Under the pieces are notes generated by a model. That model was not told where the DNA came from and did no database searches. It saw only the letters and a program-made list of their open reading frames with translations. Of a stretch of DNA of 64,000 nt, positions 18,739 to 27,099 are shown one piece after another. Within the stretch, counting starts at the first letter, position 1, and each line of letters starts with the position of its first letter. Source of the DNA: Crocosphaera sp. (GTDB lineage Bacteria > Cyanobacteriota > Cyanobacteriia > Cyanobacteriales > Microcystaceae); contig JASJDN010000010.1 in NCBI GenBank assembly GCA_030065205.1, forward strand, positions 37,976 through 101,975, written 5' to 3'. The translations under genes were made by a program, and so were the position numbers.

Positions 18739-20621
18739 GGGTGGGTAATGCCACCCTTTTGCCAACCAGTTGCTGGAAGCAAAATTAGTTTGAGAGGATC
18801 TAGATGAACATACCAAGGAAAGGGACGCTGTTTGATTTCATGCCATTTTTCCTTAAAAACTTCTGCTTGGAGATGATAATCTAGGTCATGGTTTCCAAAA
18901 GAATTGAGCTTAAGATAAAGAGTGATACGGTGAGGTGTTTCACTGGTTTTGACTAACCAACAAGGAAAAGTATTTATCTTCTCTTGGTTGGTAACAAACT
19001 GAAGATGATGAGCGCGGATACCGATATAGACGAATGATGGGGTAAGTTTTTCAACAACTGTGAGGGTACAATTCCAGTCAATAGCGTTGATCTTGTTTTC
19101 TTCAACAATCTGAAAATGAGAAAAGTTTTTGCACTCGGTAAGTTGGGCAACTGTGAAGTTAGGGGGATGTTGAAAAATGTTTTCTTTATCACCAGAGCCA
19201 ATTACTTTACCTTGATCAAGAATTACCATATCTTCACAAATACGATAAGCTTCCTCTAATTTGTGGGTAACAAAAAGAATAACCCCCTTATAGTTCGCAA
19301 AAACATCAGCCAACATTTGTTCAATTTGGCTGCGTAAATAATTATCTAGGGCTGAGAGCGGTTCATCAAGTAGTATCGCTTCTGGTTCAATGGCTAAGGC
19401 TCTGGCTAAGGCAACCCTTTGTTGTTGTCCTCCTGATAATTGATAAGGATAGCGTTGTTCTAGTCCCTGTAACTGCATCAAATTAATATACTTTTGAACT
19501 TGCTTACGTCTCTGTTGTTTGGATAGATGTTGTAAGCCAAAACCAATGTTACGAGCAACTCTCATGTGGGGAAACAGGGCATAATTTTGGAAGACAAAAC
19601 CAATGCGACGCTGGCGACAAGATAAGTTAATTTTTTTGTCAGAGTCAAATAATATACGTCCATTGAGAATAATGCGCCCTCTAGAAGGGGTTTCTAAGCC
19701 CGCAATACAGCGTAAGGTCATGCTTTTACCAGAACCAGAAGCTCCCAATATTCCCAAAGGTTTATCATAGGCAGTTAAGTAAGTTGCCAGACTGAAACTA
19801 GGTAAATCTTTATGTAGTTCAATTATGAGTTCTTGATGAAATTCAGAACTAATTTTGGGTTGAGTATTACGGGTAGGATGAGGGATAGAAAACCAACGAC
19901 TAACAATTGATGACCAACGACTAATAACCGATGCACCCAATCTGTCTAAAAGCTGATCCAACCAGCTATCGCTATTCGACCAATAATAAATGGTTGTAAT
20001 GACTCCAAGAGCGATCGCGACTAAAATAATGACCCAAATCAATGCCTCATCCATCTTCCCTGCTTCTGCCGCAAAATAAATCGCTAAGGGCATGGTTTGG
20101 GTTTTACCAGGAATACTACCAGCTAACATCAAGGTAGCACCAAATTCTCCCAATGCCCGAGCAAAGGACAAAACTATCCCAGAAACGATACCTCGCCAGC
20201 TTAAAGGAAGAACGATTTGCCAAAAGATTCGAGCTTCATTTGCTCCTAAGGTACGAGCGCAGTTAAGAACATCTTTATTAACCTGTTCAAATGCACCTAA
20301 TGTCGTTTTATACATTAAGGGAAATGCTACTACTGTAGAGGCAATGACTGTGGCTTGCCAAGAAAAAATAAGGCTAATTCCCCATTGTCGTAATAGTTGT
20401 CCGAGGGGGCTATTTCTCCCAAATAATAATAGGAGTAAAAACCCCATTACAGTCGGAGGAAGCACCAACGGAAGGGTCAAAATACCATCAATTATCCCTT
20501 TTCCTCGGCCTCGATAGTTAAACATCATCTCTGCCACGGCAATTCCTGCTACAAAGGCAAGAATAGTGGCAACAGAAGCAGTTTTTAAAGAAATCCAGAG
20601 AGGAGAAAAATCTAGAGGCAT
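18735..20621 (-). CDS. modBC: Molybdate ABC transporter ModB-ModC fusion
   Basis: One 628-residue polypeptide joins the inner-membrane permease ModB (residues 1 to about 220, five to six helices, with the EAA-loop EARIFWQIVLPLSWRGIVSG) to the ATPase ModC. ModC shows Walker A GASGSGKSMT (about 294), the Q-loop, signature LSGGQQQRVALARAL (about 398) and Walker B ILLDEPLSALD (about 414). The C-terminal stretch from about 500 (VYIGIRAHHLQFV) is a TOBE/Mop-like remnant, probably binding oxyanion. ModBC fusions are a known cyanobacterial feature, so this is not an assembly artefact. modA lies upstream on the same strand, 165 bases away. Confidence 0.94.
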   Translation of the reverse strand: MPLDFSPLWISLKTASVATILAFVAGIAVAEMMFNYRGRGKGIIDGILTLPLVLPPTVMGFLLLLLFGRNSPLGQLLRQWGISLIFSWQATVIASTVVAFPLMYKTTLGAFEQVNKDVLNCARTLGANEARIFWQIVLPLSWRGIVSGIVLSFARALGEFGATLMLAGSIPGKTQTMPLAIYFAAEAGKMDEALIWVIILVAIALGVITTIYYWSNSDSWLDQLLDRLGASVISRWSSIVSRWFSIPHPTRNTQPKISSEFHQELIIELHKDLPSFSLATYLTAYDKPLGILGASGSGKSMTLRCIAGLETPSRGRIILNGRILFDSDKKINLSCRQRRIGFVFQNYALFPHMRVARNIGFGLQHLSKQQRRKQVQKYINLMQLQGLEQRYPYQLSGGQQQRVALARALAIEPEAILLDEPLSALDNYLRSQIEQMLADVFANYKGVILFVTHKLEEAYRICEDMVILDQGKVIGSGDKENIFQHPPNFTVAQLTECKNFSHFQIVEENKINAIDWNCTLTVVEKLTPSFVYIGIRAHHLQFVTNQEKINTFPCWLVKTSETPHRITLYLKLNSFGNHDLDYHLQAEVFKEKWHEIKQRPFPWYVHLDPLKLILLPATGWQKGGITHP

Positions 20622-20786
20622 GAATCGGCATTTTAGAATTTAGAATTTAGAATTACGCTCTTTTTTCGGTCAGATGAAATCTTGTTGAATACCATACCTG
20701 AAAATAAGGTGAGCAAAGGAGGCTCCAGGGACAGAGGAAGTGGGGCAAGATGGATTATAGTTTACAATACGTGGGAATTATAATTT

Positions 20787-21563
20787 TTAATTTTTAAACC
20801 CGTATTCTGCAAAAACATTTTTAGCTGTATTACTAGAGAGAAATCGGCTGAAATCTTGAGCAATGTCTGGATGTTGACTATCGCGCACAATGGCAACTGG
20901 ATAGATAATGGGAGAATGAGAATTTATGGGTGCGGTTGCTATAATCTTTACTCCTTCTGATATTCGAGCATCAGTGCTATAGACAATACCCGCTTCCACA
21001 TTACCCGTTTCGACATAAGCTAAAACTTGGCGTACATTTTTGGCAAAGACTAACTTCGTTTCTAAGGATTGATATAACTTGAGGGAATCTAACACTTCCT
21101 TAGCATATTTTCCGGCGGGTACACTATCAGGAACCCCAATGGCTATTTGACTAACAGCATCGCTATTGAGTTGTGAAAATCCATCGATATTATGATTATT
21201 TTGTTTTATGATCAGAACCACTTCATTTTTTAGAAGATTTTGACGTGTATTGTTGAGCAACAAGTTTTTATCTTCTAAAATATCTAGATGTTGCCCGTCT
21301 GCGGAAATATAAACATCCACTGGTGCGCCTTGTTCGATCTGGTGTCGCAGGGAACCAGAAGAACCGAAATTATAGGTGAGCTTGATATTAGGATTTTGTT
21401 GATGGTACAAATTGCCAATCTCTTGAAGTGCATCTTGCAGACTACTAGCAGCAGAAATGGTTAAAGTTACTGCCGAGGAACTTTCACTGCTAAGACTCGA
21501 AGCCGTGCAAGCTGACAAGAATGCTAACAGACTTAATCCTATAAACTTCCGTCTTCCTATCAT
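20787..21563 (-). CDS. modA: Molybdate-binding lipoprotein ModA
   Basis: The 258-residue periplasmic binding protein delivers molybdate or tungstate to ModBC. It has a lipoprotein signal ending at Cys19 (LLAFLSAC), preceded by a double arginine (GRRKFIG), so it may use Tat or Sec. Typical ModA segments are LTISAASSLQDALQEIG, LTYNFGSSGSLRHQIEQGAP and VDVYISADGQHLD. The residues in FGSSGSLR and the later AYVETGNVEAGIVYSTDA are the usual oxyanion-binding positions. It is first in the modA-modBC pair. Confidence 0.93.
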   Translation of the reverse strand: MIGRRKFIGLSLLAFLSACTASSLSSESSSAVTLTISAASSLQDALQEIGNLYHQQNPNIKLTYNFGSSGSLRHQIEQGAPVDVYISADGQHLDILEDKNLLLNNTRQNLLKNEVVLIIKQNNHNIDGFSQLNSDAVSQIAIGVPDSVPAGKYAKEVLDSLKLYQSLETKLVFAKNVRQVLAYVETGNVEAGIVYSTDARISEGVKIIATAPINSHSPIIYPVAIVRDSQHPDIAQDFSRFLSSNTAKNVFAEYGFKN

Positions 21564-21623
21564 AAAAATCCTCAGTTATCATTAAGGACATGGATCTCCC
21601 CACACTTTACCTAAACAGGGTTT

Positions 21624-21759
21624 TAGAGACTGTTGTCAACAAAATATTAAAACGGGTTCGGTGGGCAAATTAGAGATTGATTTAAGTTACTTATAATGTA
21701 GAAAACTTTGCCCACCCTACAAAATTGGTTTTTAATATTCCTTTAACAAACACTCTCTT
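21624..21759 (-). repeat. MITE-like repeat, copy B
   Basis: Reverse-complement relative to copy A: starts TTAGAGACTGTTGTCAAC and ends CCTTTAACAAACACTCTCTT on the plus strand, with internal GTAGAAAACTTTGCCCACCC. It lies upstream of modA, so copies A and B form an inverted pair bracketing the 2.9-kb modA-modBC segment. Confidence 0.75.
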
Positions 21760-21776
21760 ATATGTCGGATTTGGTA

Positions 21777-22562
21777 TTAGTTAAGGCGAACCCCCTGGAG
21801 TCTATAGGTTTCTTCCGATTCGATAGGCTGATCGAGTTCACCAAATTTTTCTTGGGCCCAAATTTCCAGGCGATCGAGTACATCTTGCTTGAGTTCCTCA
21901 CTCAGTTCCATACCCGCTAAGTTGGCCTTTCCTCGCCAAGATTCAAGAGACTGTCTGGGGGTATTGACGACTTTCCACCGAGATGCGATCACAGGTTCAA
22001 TTACCGAGGCACCACTCTGAGTGAAACGTTCGATTAATTGACGCAGAAGTTGGTTTTTTTGGCGACCCTGCAACGTTTTTTGAGCCAGAAGGCTTTGCAT
22101 CTTGTCTCTCATCTGATTTTTGACACTATTTTTCTGGCGTTGCACAGTTCCCATCAATACCACTGCTCTTTCTGCTTGGGCAATGCGCCAGCTTTCCTGG
22201 ACAACCTGTTCTAAGTTTAGTAAATGTAAGGTGCGAGAGCTAAAGATGAGGTTAGCTGTGCTATCTTCAACGGGCCAATGCTGGTTAGCATCCCCTTGGA
22301 CGAGATGAACATTCTCCTGCGGTGTGTCTAGATGCTGACGAAATTCTTCGAGCATGGGAGCAGAAAGATCGAACCCCAGATAGTGAACGGATTCAGGGGC
22401 GAACCATTGTCCAATTTGCCCGGTTCCTGCACCGACTTCTACTATGCGATCGCCTGGTTGAATTTTAGCGAGAGCAAGGGCAGTTTTGACTATCCCTTGG
22501 CAAGTCGTCTCGGATAAGCCAGTTCTCGTTTCAAATGTCTTGGCTTGGTCGTCAAAGTTCAC
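21777..22562 (-). CDS. SAM-dependent class I methyltransferase
   Basis: The 261-residue protein has the Rossmann SAM-binding motif RIVEVGAGTGQIGQWF (about residues 39-54), motif II LGFDLSAPMLEEF with the acidic residue at the strand end, and ANLIFSSRTLHLLNLE as the post-II region. The C-terminal 90 residues are helical and basic. Target unknown; it resembles the broad UbiE/COQ5-like group without UbiE-specific blocks. It is a single gene, separated from modA by the MITE-like repeat. Confidence 0.85.
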   Translation of the reverse strand: MNFDDQAKTFETRTGLSETTCQGIVKTALALAKIQPGDRIVEVGAGTGQIGQWFAPESVHYLGFDLSAPMLEEFRQHLDTPQENVHLVQGDANQHWPVEDSTANLIFSSRTLHLLNLEQVVQESWRIAQAERAVVLMGTVQRQKNSVKNQMRDKMQSLLAQKTLQGRQKNQLLRQLIERFTQSGASVIEPVIASRWKVVNTPRQSLESWRGKANLAGMELSEELKQDVLDRLEIWAQEKFGELDQPIESEETYRLQGVRLN

Positions 22563-22661
22563 TTTTCTTGATGTTAATATGGTGTTTAATCGGTTGAAAG
22601 AAATTCTCTGGCACAGCCAACGACAGGCTTATATTTTTAACTGATTTAAGGCAATAAACTT

Positions 22662-22703
22662 GATAAAAAAACAACTCCCCTTACCCAGTGACTTCTAGGG
22701 GAG
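22662..22703 (-). terminator. Rho-independent terminator of the 22741-23067 gene
   Basis: CTCCCCT (22675-22681) pairs with AGGGGAG (22697-22703); on the minus strand the stem is followed by a T-rich tract (A-rich at 22662-22671 on the plus strand). It lies directly beyond the stop of the minus-strand gene at 22741. Confidence 0.7.
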
Positions 22704-22740
22704 CCAAAAAAGTCCAGTTCTTACTTGATCGTAGTGTACC

Positions 22741-23067
22741 TTAAGCCTTACGTGCTTCTGACTTGATTGCATTCAACTCATCTAATAGTGCAGGTATCTT
22801 TTGTTTTACTTCTTTCGTTACAAGATGTCGGGAGCTAATCCAATCTATAAGTATTTGTTTTTCTTCTGCTTCATCTCCTATATCTATTGACATAAAACGA
22901 TAGAAGTAGGGAATGTCAAATGCCAAATAATGACTGACTATCTCATAACCTGAAACAGTCCAATCAATTTGCCATACTTGCCGTGCTAGTTGTACTATAA
23001 TTTTTTCGGGCCCTTCTTTTTGCCCAATCAGCTTCACTAACGCACTGTCTAAGGATGATTTGTTCAT
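22741..23067 (-). CDS. Unknown conserved-looking protein
   Basis: The preferred start, ATG at 23067, gives 108 residues and has AAGGAAA six bases upstream. An ATG at 23220 in the same frame would add 51 residues but has no ribosome-binding site. The protein reads MNKSSLDSALVKLIGQKEG, then VWQIDWTVSGYEIVSHYLAF, IPYFYRFMSIDIGDEAEE, and a charged C-terminal helix. It is soluble and acidic-basic alternating. I do not recognise the family; a terminator follows it, so it is probably monocistronic. Confidence 0.65.
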   Translation of the reverse strand: MNKSSLDSALVKLIGQKEGPEKIIVQLARQVWQIDWTVSGYEIVSHYLAFDIPYFYRFMSIDIGDEAEEKQILIDWISSRHLVTKEVKQKIPALLDELNAIKSEARKA

Positions 23068-23349
23068 GGTTTTTTCCTTGTAAGAAATTCTGTAAAAAAT
23101 TCTGATTGATTTATCTTCCTCAATTATTCTACATGATCTGGCTATAGGGTCTAGAGTCAGAATTTTGTCTTGTAACAAAAATTCACCACTTGTAAATTTT
23201 CCGTTAAAAATTTCAGACATCTGAGTTGATTAAATAATTGATTTATTTGAATAATTAGCTTTTTGGCGATCGCCGTTTGGGTTCCAACAACTGTTTTTGA
23301 GCGCACCCCTTTGGTAAAATGGGCGAGTAGTTTCAATATAATAAAGTAT

Positions 23350-23778
23350 ATGGTTACTCGTTGGCTTTCCAAAAAACGATACCAACTGTCTTTATCTCAT
23401 AAATGGCCGTGGGTTACTGTACCCTTGAGACTGTTTGTAGCTAGTTTTTTTATGGCATTAGCTTGGTTAGGACATCTCACGTTAGAAAACATACCTTTTC
23501 TATCTGCTCTTTTTCTTTGTTGGTTTCTTGTTTTACCTGAATATTTCCTCAATGTTTCTGCTATCCGTTCAGGCTATAAGTTCTATTCAGGGGCGCAAAT
23601 GGCCTCTTTTCGCCTTTGTTCTGGGGTTGTTTGTATAGGGTTAGTGTCCCATTTTATCCTCCATGAAACTTTAAGTAATCGTCAACTTTTAGGGTTTTTT
23701 GTTATGCTGGTAGCAATGGCTTTAATTGCCCTTGGTGGCTCTCACGTAAATGAAGAGTCTTCCAGCAAGGAATCATGA
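23350..23778 (+). CDS. DUF486 membrane protein (DMT superfamily), copy 1
   Basis: The 142-residue protein from the ATG at 23350 has a basic N-terminal extension (about 25 residues) and four hydrophobic helices. The block WFLVLPEYFLNVSAIRSGY followed by SGAQMASFRLCSGV is the DUF486 signature. DUF486 is a small multidrug-resistance-like relative of the drug/metabolite transporter superfamily; substrate unknown. The next gene is a paralogue. The reading frame is also open upstream to 23263, but that part has no ribosome-binding site. Confidence 0.8.
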   Translation: MVTRWLSKKRYQLSLSHKWPWVTVPLRLFVASFFMALAWLGHLTLENIPFLSALFLCWFLVLPEYFLNVSAIRSGYKFYSGAQMASFRLCSGVVCIGLVSHFILHETLSNRQLLGFFVMLVAMALIALGGSHVNEESSSKES

Positions 23779-23866
23779 ATAGAAAGGTAACAAGCAGAAA
23801 GTAAAGAATAAAAAAGATAGGGTTTAATTACACTATACTCTTCATATTCCTTAGAAATATATAGAT

Positions 23867-24208
23867 ATGACTTTGCCAATTATTTTAGTCCCATTAATGT
23901 TATTTTTGTCTAGCGTCGTTATGGCATTTGCCTGGTTAGGACATCTTAAATTTCGTAGTCGCCCCTTTATCTTAGCACTCCTTTTCAGTTGGTTTCTTGT
24001 TTTACCTGAATATATACTCAACGTAATAGCAACTCGCTATGGTTATGGGGTTTATACGGGGGCGCAAATGGCCTCGTTTAATCTCTGTACAGGGGTTTTA
24101 TGTGTTGCTTTGGTTTCCCGTTTATTCCTAAGAGAAATCATGACCTGTTATCAATTAGTTGGCTTTTTATTGATGGCTTTTTCCGTTATTTTAATCATGT
24201 CTGATTAA
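23867..24208 (+). CDS. DUF486 membrane protein (DMT superfamily), copy 2
   Basis: The 113-residue product aligns with the preceding gene across almost its whole length: FAWLGHLKF versus LAWLGHLTL, SWFLVLPEYILNVIATRYG versus the copy-1 block, TGAQMASFNLCTGV. It has four predicted helices and lacks the N-terminal extension. SMR-type transporters often act as pairs, so the two could assemble as a heteromer; that is inference. Convergent with the phosphoketolase-like gene, with a palindromic terminator between. Confidence 0.82.
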   Translation: MTLPIILVPLMLFLSSVVMAFAWLGHLKFRSRPFILALLFSWFLVLPEYILNVIATRYGYGVYTGAQMASFNLCTGVLCVALVSRLFLREIMTCYQLVGFLLMAFSVILIMSD

Positions 24209-24212
24209 GAAA

Positions 24213-24229
24213 GGTGGGCATTGCCCACC
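24213..24229. terminator. Palindrome between convergent genes
   Basis: GGTGGGCA and TGCCCACC meet around one central base (24213-24229), a strong compact hairpin between the DUF486 gene and the phosphoketolase-like gene, likely acting as a bidirectional terminator. Confidence 0.55.
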
Positions 24230-24236
24230 CTACATA

Positions 24237-26435
24237 TTAGCTTAATAATTCGCTGGCACGCTTGCTTAAAGCTTCGGCAGTCAAACCATTAAATTCCATA
24301 ATTTGTCCGGCACTCGAAGCCGTTTCTCCCCGCTTCCAAGCAAAGGTATCCCGCTTACTATTACTGCGTAACATCACTGGTTCTAACATAGCAGATGTAC
24401 CACCAGTTACCCCAATTAACGCATCACCGCCGAACAATTTTTCAAACCCTTCATCATCCAAGAAATGACTATCCTTTTCAGTGCAAGTCTCCCAAGCAAC
24501 GTCATGGGGACGATATAAGCGACGGGGACTAATTATCGAAACAATTCTAACTCCAATACCTTCACTTTCTAAGTGTAAAGCCGCATCAAACACCGGAATT
24601 AAAGTCATGTCACCAATAACAGCAAACACAACTTTTTTCTTCCCTTCACTATCATGTAAAATAACACCCCCATCTTGTAAACCTTGACGGGTTTGTTCTA
24701 ACGTTGTCCTAATAGGTAAGGGTGACTTACTCGCAGTAATAGTAATCCCTTTATTACTGGTTGTAACAGCCCATTCGTAACACACCTGAATGCTATTGGC
24801 ATCACAAGGAAATAGAGGAAAGATGTTACCATTTCTCATCATTCCTGCGAAATAATTTTCAATTTCAGGCCGTTGATGAGTCCAACCATTACGGCCTTGT
24901 TCTAGGGCCCCGGCAGTGAATAAAGTAATAGTAGAAGGAGTGGGACGACGCAACTCAGCCATCGCTTGGGTCACCGTTTGCCAGATGGGTAACCCATTGA
25001 TGGCAAAGGACTCATAAGAACACCATAGCGTTCTTGCCCCGAATAAAGCCAAACCCGCAGCCAAACCCGAACAAGCATCCTCACTCAACGGTTCATACAC
25101 TTGTCCCCCTGGCCCCTGAAAATATAGGTCATCAACCGTCGGATGCACAATTTTTAAACCAATATTGATATTATTAATCCCTGATGCTGCATTCCCGTCG
25201 GCGTTAGCTACCACAAAGTTAGGGTCTTTTTGTCCCACATGAACCACTAACTCACCCATAGCAGTCGTGGCCACTTTTTTCTCCCCTTGCACTTCGTATT
25301 CGGTTAACGGTAACTGTCCCAACTCTGGTAAGGGTAACACCTTCTCTGTGACCACATGATGAGAGGCCGGTCCCCCAGCAGAGCGTTCAAAGTTAGTACG
25401 AACCAGTTGCCAAGCTTCAGGAGATAACGCCCGTTCTTTTAACGCACTCACAATATAGTCTTTTTCTAAGGTATCCCCAGGATATAAGTTATGAGACTTT
25501 GCCCCCCGTTTGTGGACTCCGGCCCCTTTGAGTTGTTTGACGATGAGAACAGTTAATGTGCCGCTTAAGGCAGACTTGGCTGCTTTATCGGTGGCTTCTA
25601 AAATGGCTTGGGTAAAGGCTAACCGTTTAGCCAAAGAAAACTGGGTACTGTCCACATAGTCCCCTGCTTGGTTGCTGTCATCGTAGTCTTTGGCGTTAAC
25701 TAAAATCACTTCAGCAAAGCCGTTTCCTTGCCAATAAGCGATCATTTCTTCATTGGTTTTGGTGGAAACCATACTATGATGTTCCTGGGAATAACCGTTC
25801 CATACCAGGATGGGTAAGAAGTTAGTGACTTCAGGGTAAGCGGTATTAAAATGGGCAAAGCTACTCATAATGTAGGGTTCTCCTAACCCACCATCCCCAA
25901 TGGTGACGGGGAAAAGTACCCCAGGATGTAACTTTGCACCGGCCATGGCGAAATGTTGTCCTTGTCCTAAGGGTCCTGCGGGGTTGAGGAGTCCCGGTAT
26001 TTGCCCAGAAAGGTGGCCTAGCAGTCCGTGCATTTCTCGGAACCGTTCTCCCATTTGTTGCACCGTGGTGATGCCCATATCTTCTAGGGAACGGTCTAAA
26101 AACATATTACTGTAAAAACCTGGGGCGTGATGACCCACTTCGGTAATAATGTTTTTGTGGCCCAACATCACTAAAGCTGCAATGGTGTCGGCGATACTGG
26201 CAAAGCCGCCGGGATGGCCCGATTGTTTGGTGGCTGCGGTTTGTAGGGTTAAGTACCGTAATGCGTCGGCTGCTAAAAGGGTTTGAAAAACGGCATTGGG
26301 GTCATTAGGGGAGGAAATGGCTTTATTTCCTTGTGTTATGGCTGCTTCTGTGGTGTATTGTTCGTAGTTGGGTAAGTTTTCACCAAAATGTTGAATTCCT
26401 TGACAAAATGCGGGTATTGCGCTGGCAACTGTCAT
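24237..26435 (-). CDS. Short phosphoketolase-like TPP enzyme (XPK2-type)
   Basis: The 732-residue thiamine-diphosphate enzyme starts at the ATG at 26435 (AGGAAG upstream). It belongs to the phosphoketolase/transketolase group: KQSGHPGGFASIADTIAAL (transketolase-like N-terminus), HFAMAGAKLHPGV, and the TPP motif GDGGLGEPYIMSSF, followed by a pyrimidine-domain with the catalytic glutamate region SEDACSGLAAGLALFGART. Classical phosphoketolases are about 800 residues; this one matches a second cyanobacterial class, also seen as a transketolase-like protein, that splits xylulose-5- or fructose-6-phosphate to acetyl phosphate. Activity is inferred from the family. It stands alone. Confidence 0.8.
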   Translation of the reverse strand: MTVASAIPAFCQGIQHFGENLPNYEQYTTEAAITQGNKAISSPNDPNAVFQTLLAADALRYLTLQTAATKQSGHPGGFASIADTIAALVMLGHKNIITEVGHHAPGFYSNMFLDRSLEDMGITTVQQMGERFREMHGLLGHLSGQIPGLLNPAGPLGQGQHFAMAGAKLHPGVLFPVTIGDGGLGEPYIMSSFAHFNTAYPEVTNFLPILVWNGYSQEHHSMVSTKTNEEMIAYWQGNGFAEVILVNAKDYDDSNQAGDYVDSTQFSLAKRLAFTQAILEATDKAAKSALSGTLTVLIVKQLKGAGVHKRGAKSHNLYPGDTLEKDYIVSALKERALSPEAWQLVRTNFERSAGGPASHHVVTEKVLPLPELGQLPLTEYEVQGEKKVATTAMGELVVHVGQKDPNFVVANADGNAASGINNINIGLKIVHPTVDDLYFQGPGGQVYEPLSEDACSGLAAGLALFGARTLWCSYESFAINGLPIWQTVTQAMAELRRPTPSTITLFTAGALEQGRNGWTHQRPEIENYFAGMMRNGNIFPLFPCDANSIQVCYEWAVTTSNKGITITASKSPLPIRTTLEQTRQGLQDGGVILHDSEGKKKVVFAVIGDMTLIPVFDAALHLESEGIGVRIVSIISPRRLYRPHDVAWETCTEKDSHFLDDEGFEKLFGGDALIGVTGGTSAMLEPVMLRSNSKRDTFAWKRGETASSAGQIMEFNGLTAEALSKRASELLS

Positions 26436-26615
26436 GTGTGAGTTCTTCCTATATTTACGTAACAGCAAGTGTTAAGATAATCTTACAGGTTTGTGGGAAT
26501 TTCTTTAGATAATATTAAGGATTGTTAGTAATAGAAATTACTCTATCGTTGTCATCGAGTTGATAGCTTATTGTTTTATTAAATAGTTATTTATTCTTGT
26601 GTCAAATTTCTAAAC

Positions 26616-26753
26616 TTAATCCCTATTTTGCTTGATAGCCAAAGAAACAATATTGTATCTATAAATAACTCGACCTACCACACGACAACAAAAAGCGTTA
26701 GATTTGTTAGGAATTTCTTCCATTTGTACCCAGCAAAGACGATTCCCTAATTC
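26616..26753 (-). pseudogene. Possible gene fragment in the xpk-metG spacer
   Basis: The 664-base spacer 26436-27099 is AT-rich and holds no clear gene. One minus-strand frame, 45 codons long, reads convincingly like protein (NRLCWVQMEEIPNKSNAFC, then CRVVGRVIYRYNIVSLA) and ends in a TAA at 26616. It is closed upstream by a stop and an internal ATG gives only 35 residues. It could be a small cyanobacterial protein or the leftover end of a gene. I do not recognise it. An inverted repeat containing CAACCC/GGGTTG lies near 26813-26838. Confidence 0.3.
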
Positions 26754-27099
26754 GGTTTATCTCTGATACAGCATAGGTTTTGAGATTTTGTCAAAGGGTA
26801 ACTGCAGTGATCAACCCAATTCGAGGGTTGCAGTTGAGCCAGAAGGCTGATGGTCTCTTTTCTTAAAAAGCATAACACAATAATAAGTTTTAAAGAATAA
26901 TTGTAACTAGTGTTTACTATTGCTTAAAATGTCTTCATATAATGGTCTTAAGATTATTTTTATTGGAATTAGAGATACAATTGAGTTAATAATTAAAGAA
27001 TGATACACAACAAAAAAGTTCAAATTAACCCTTAGCAAATACTATCCTGAGTTACATCAGACCGTAAGGATACTCTTGATTAAAAAACCCTTAGTTTAA

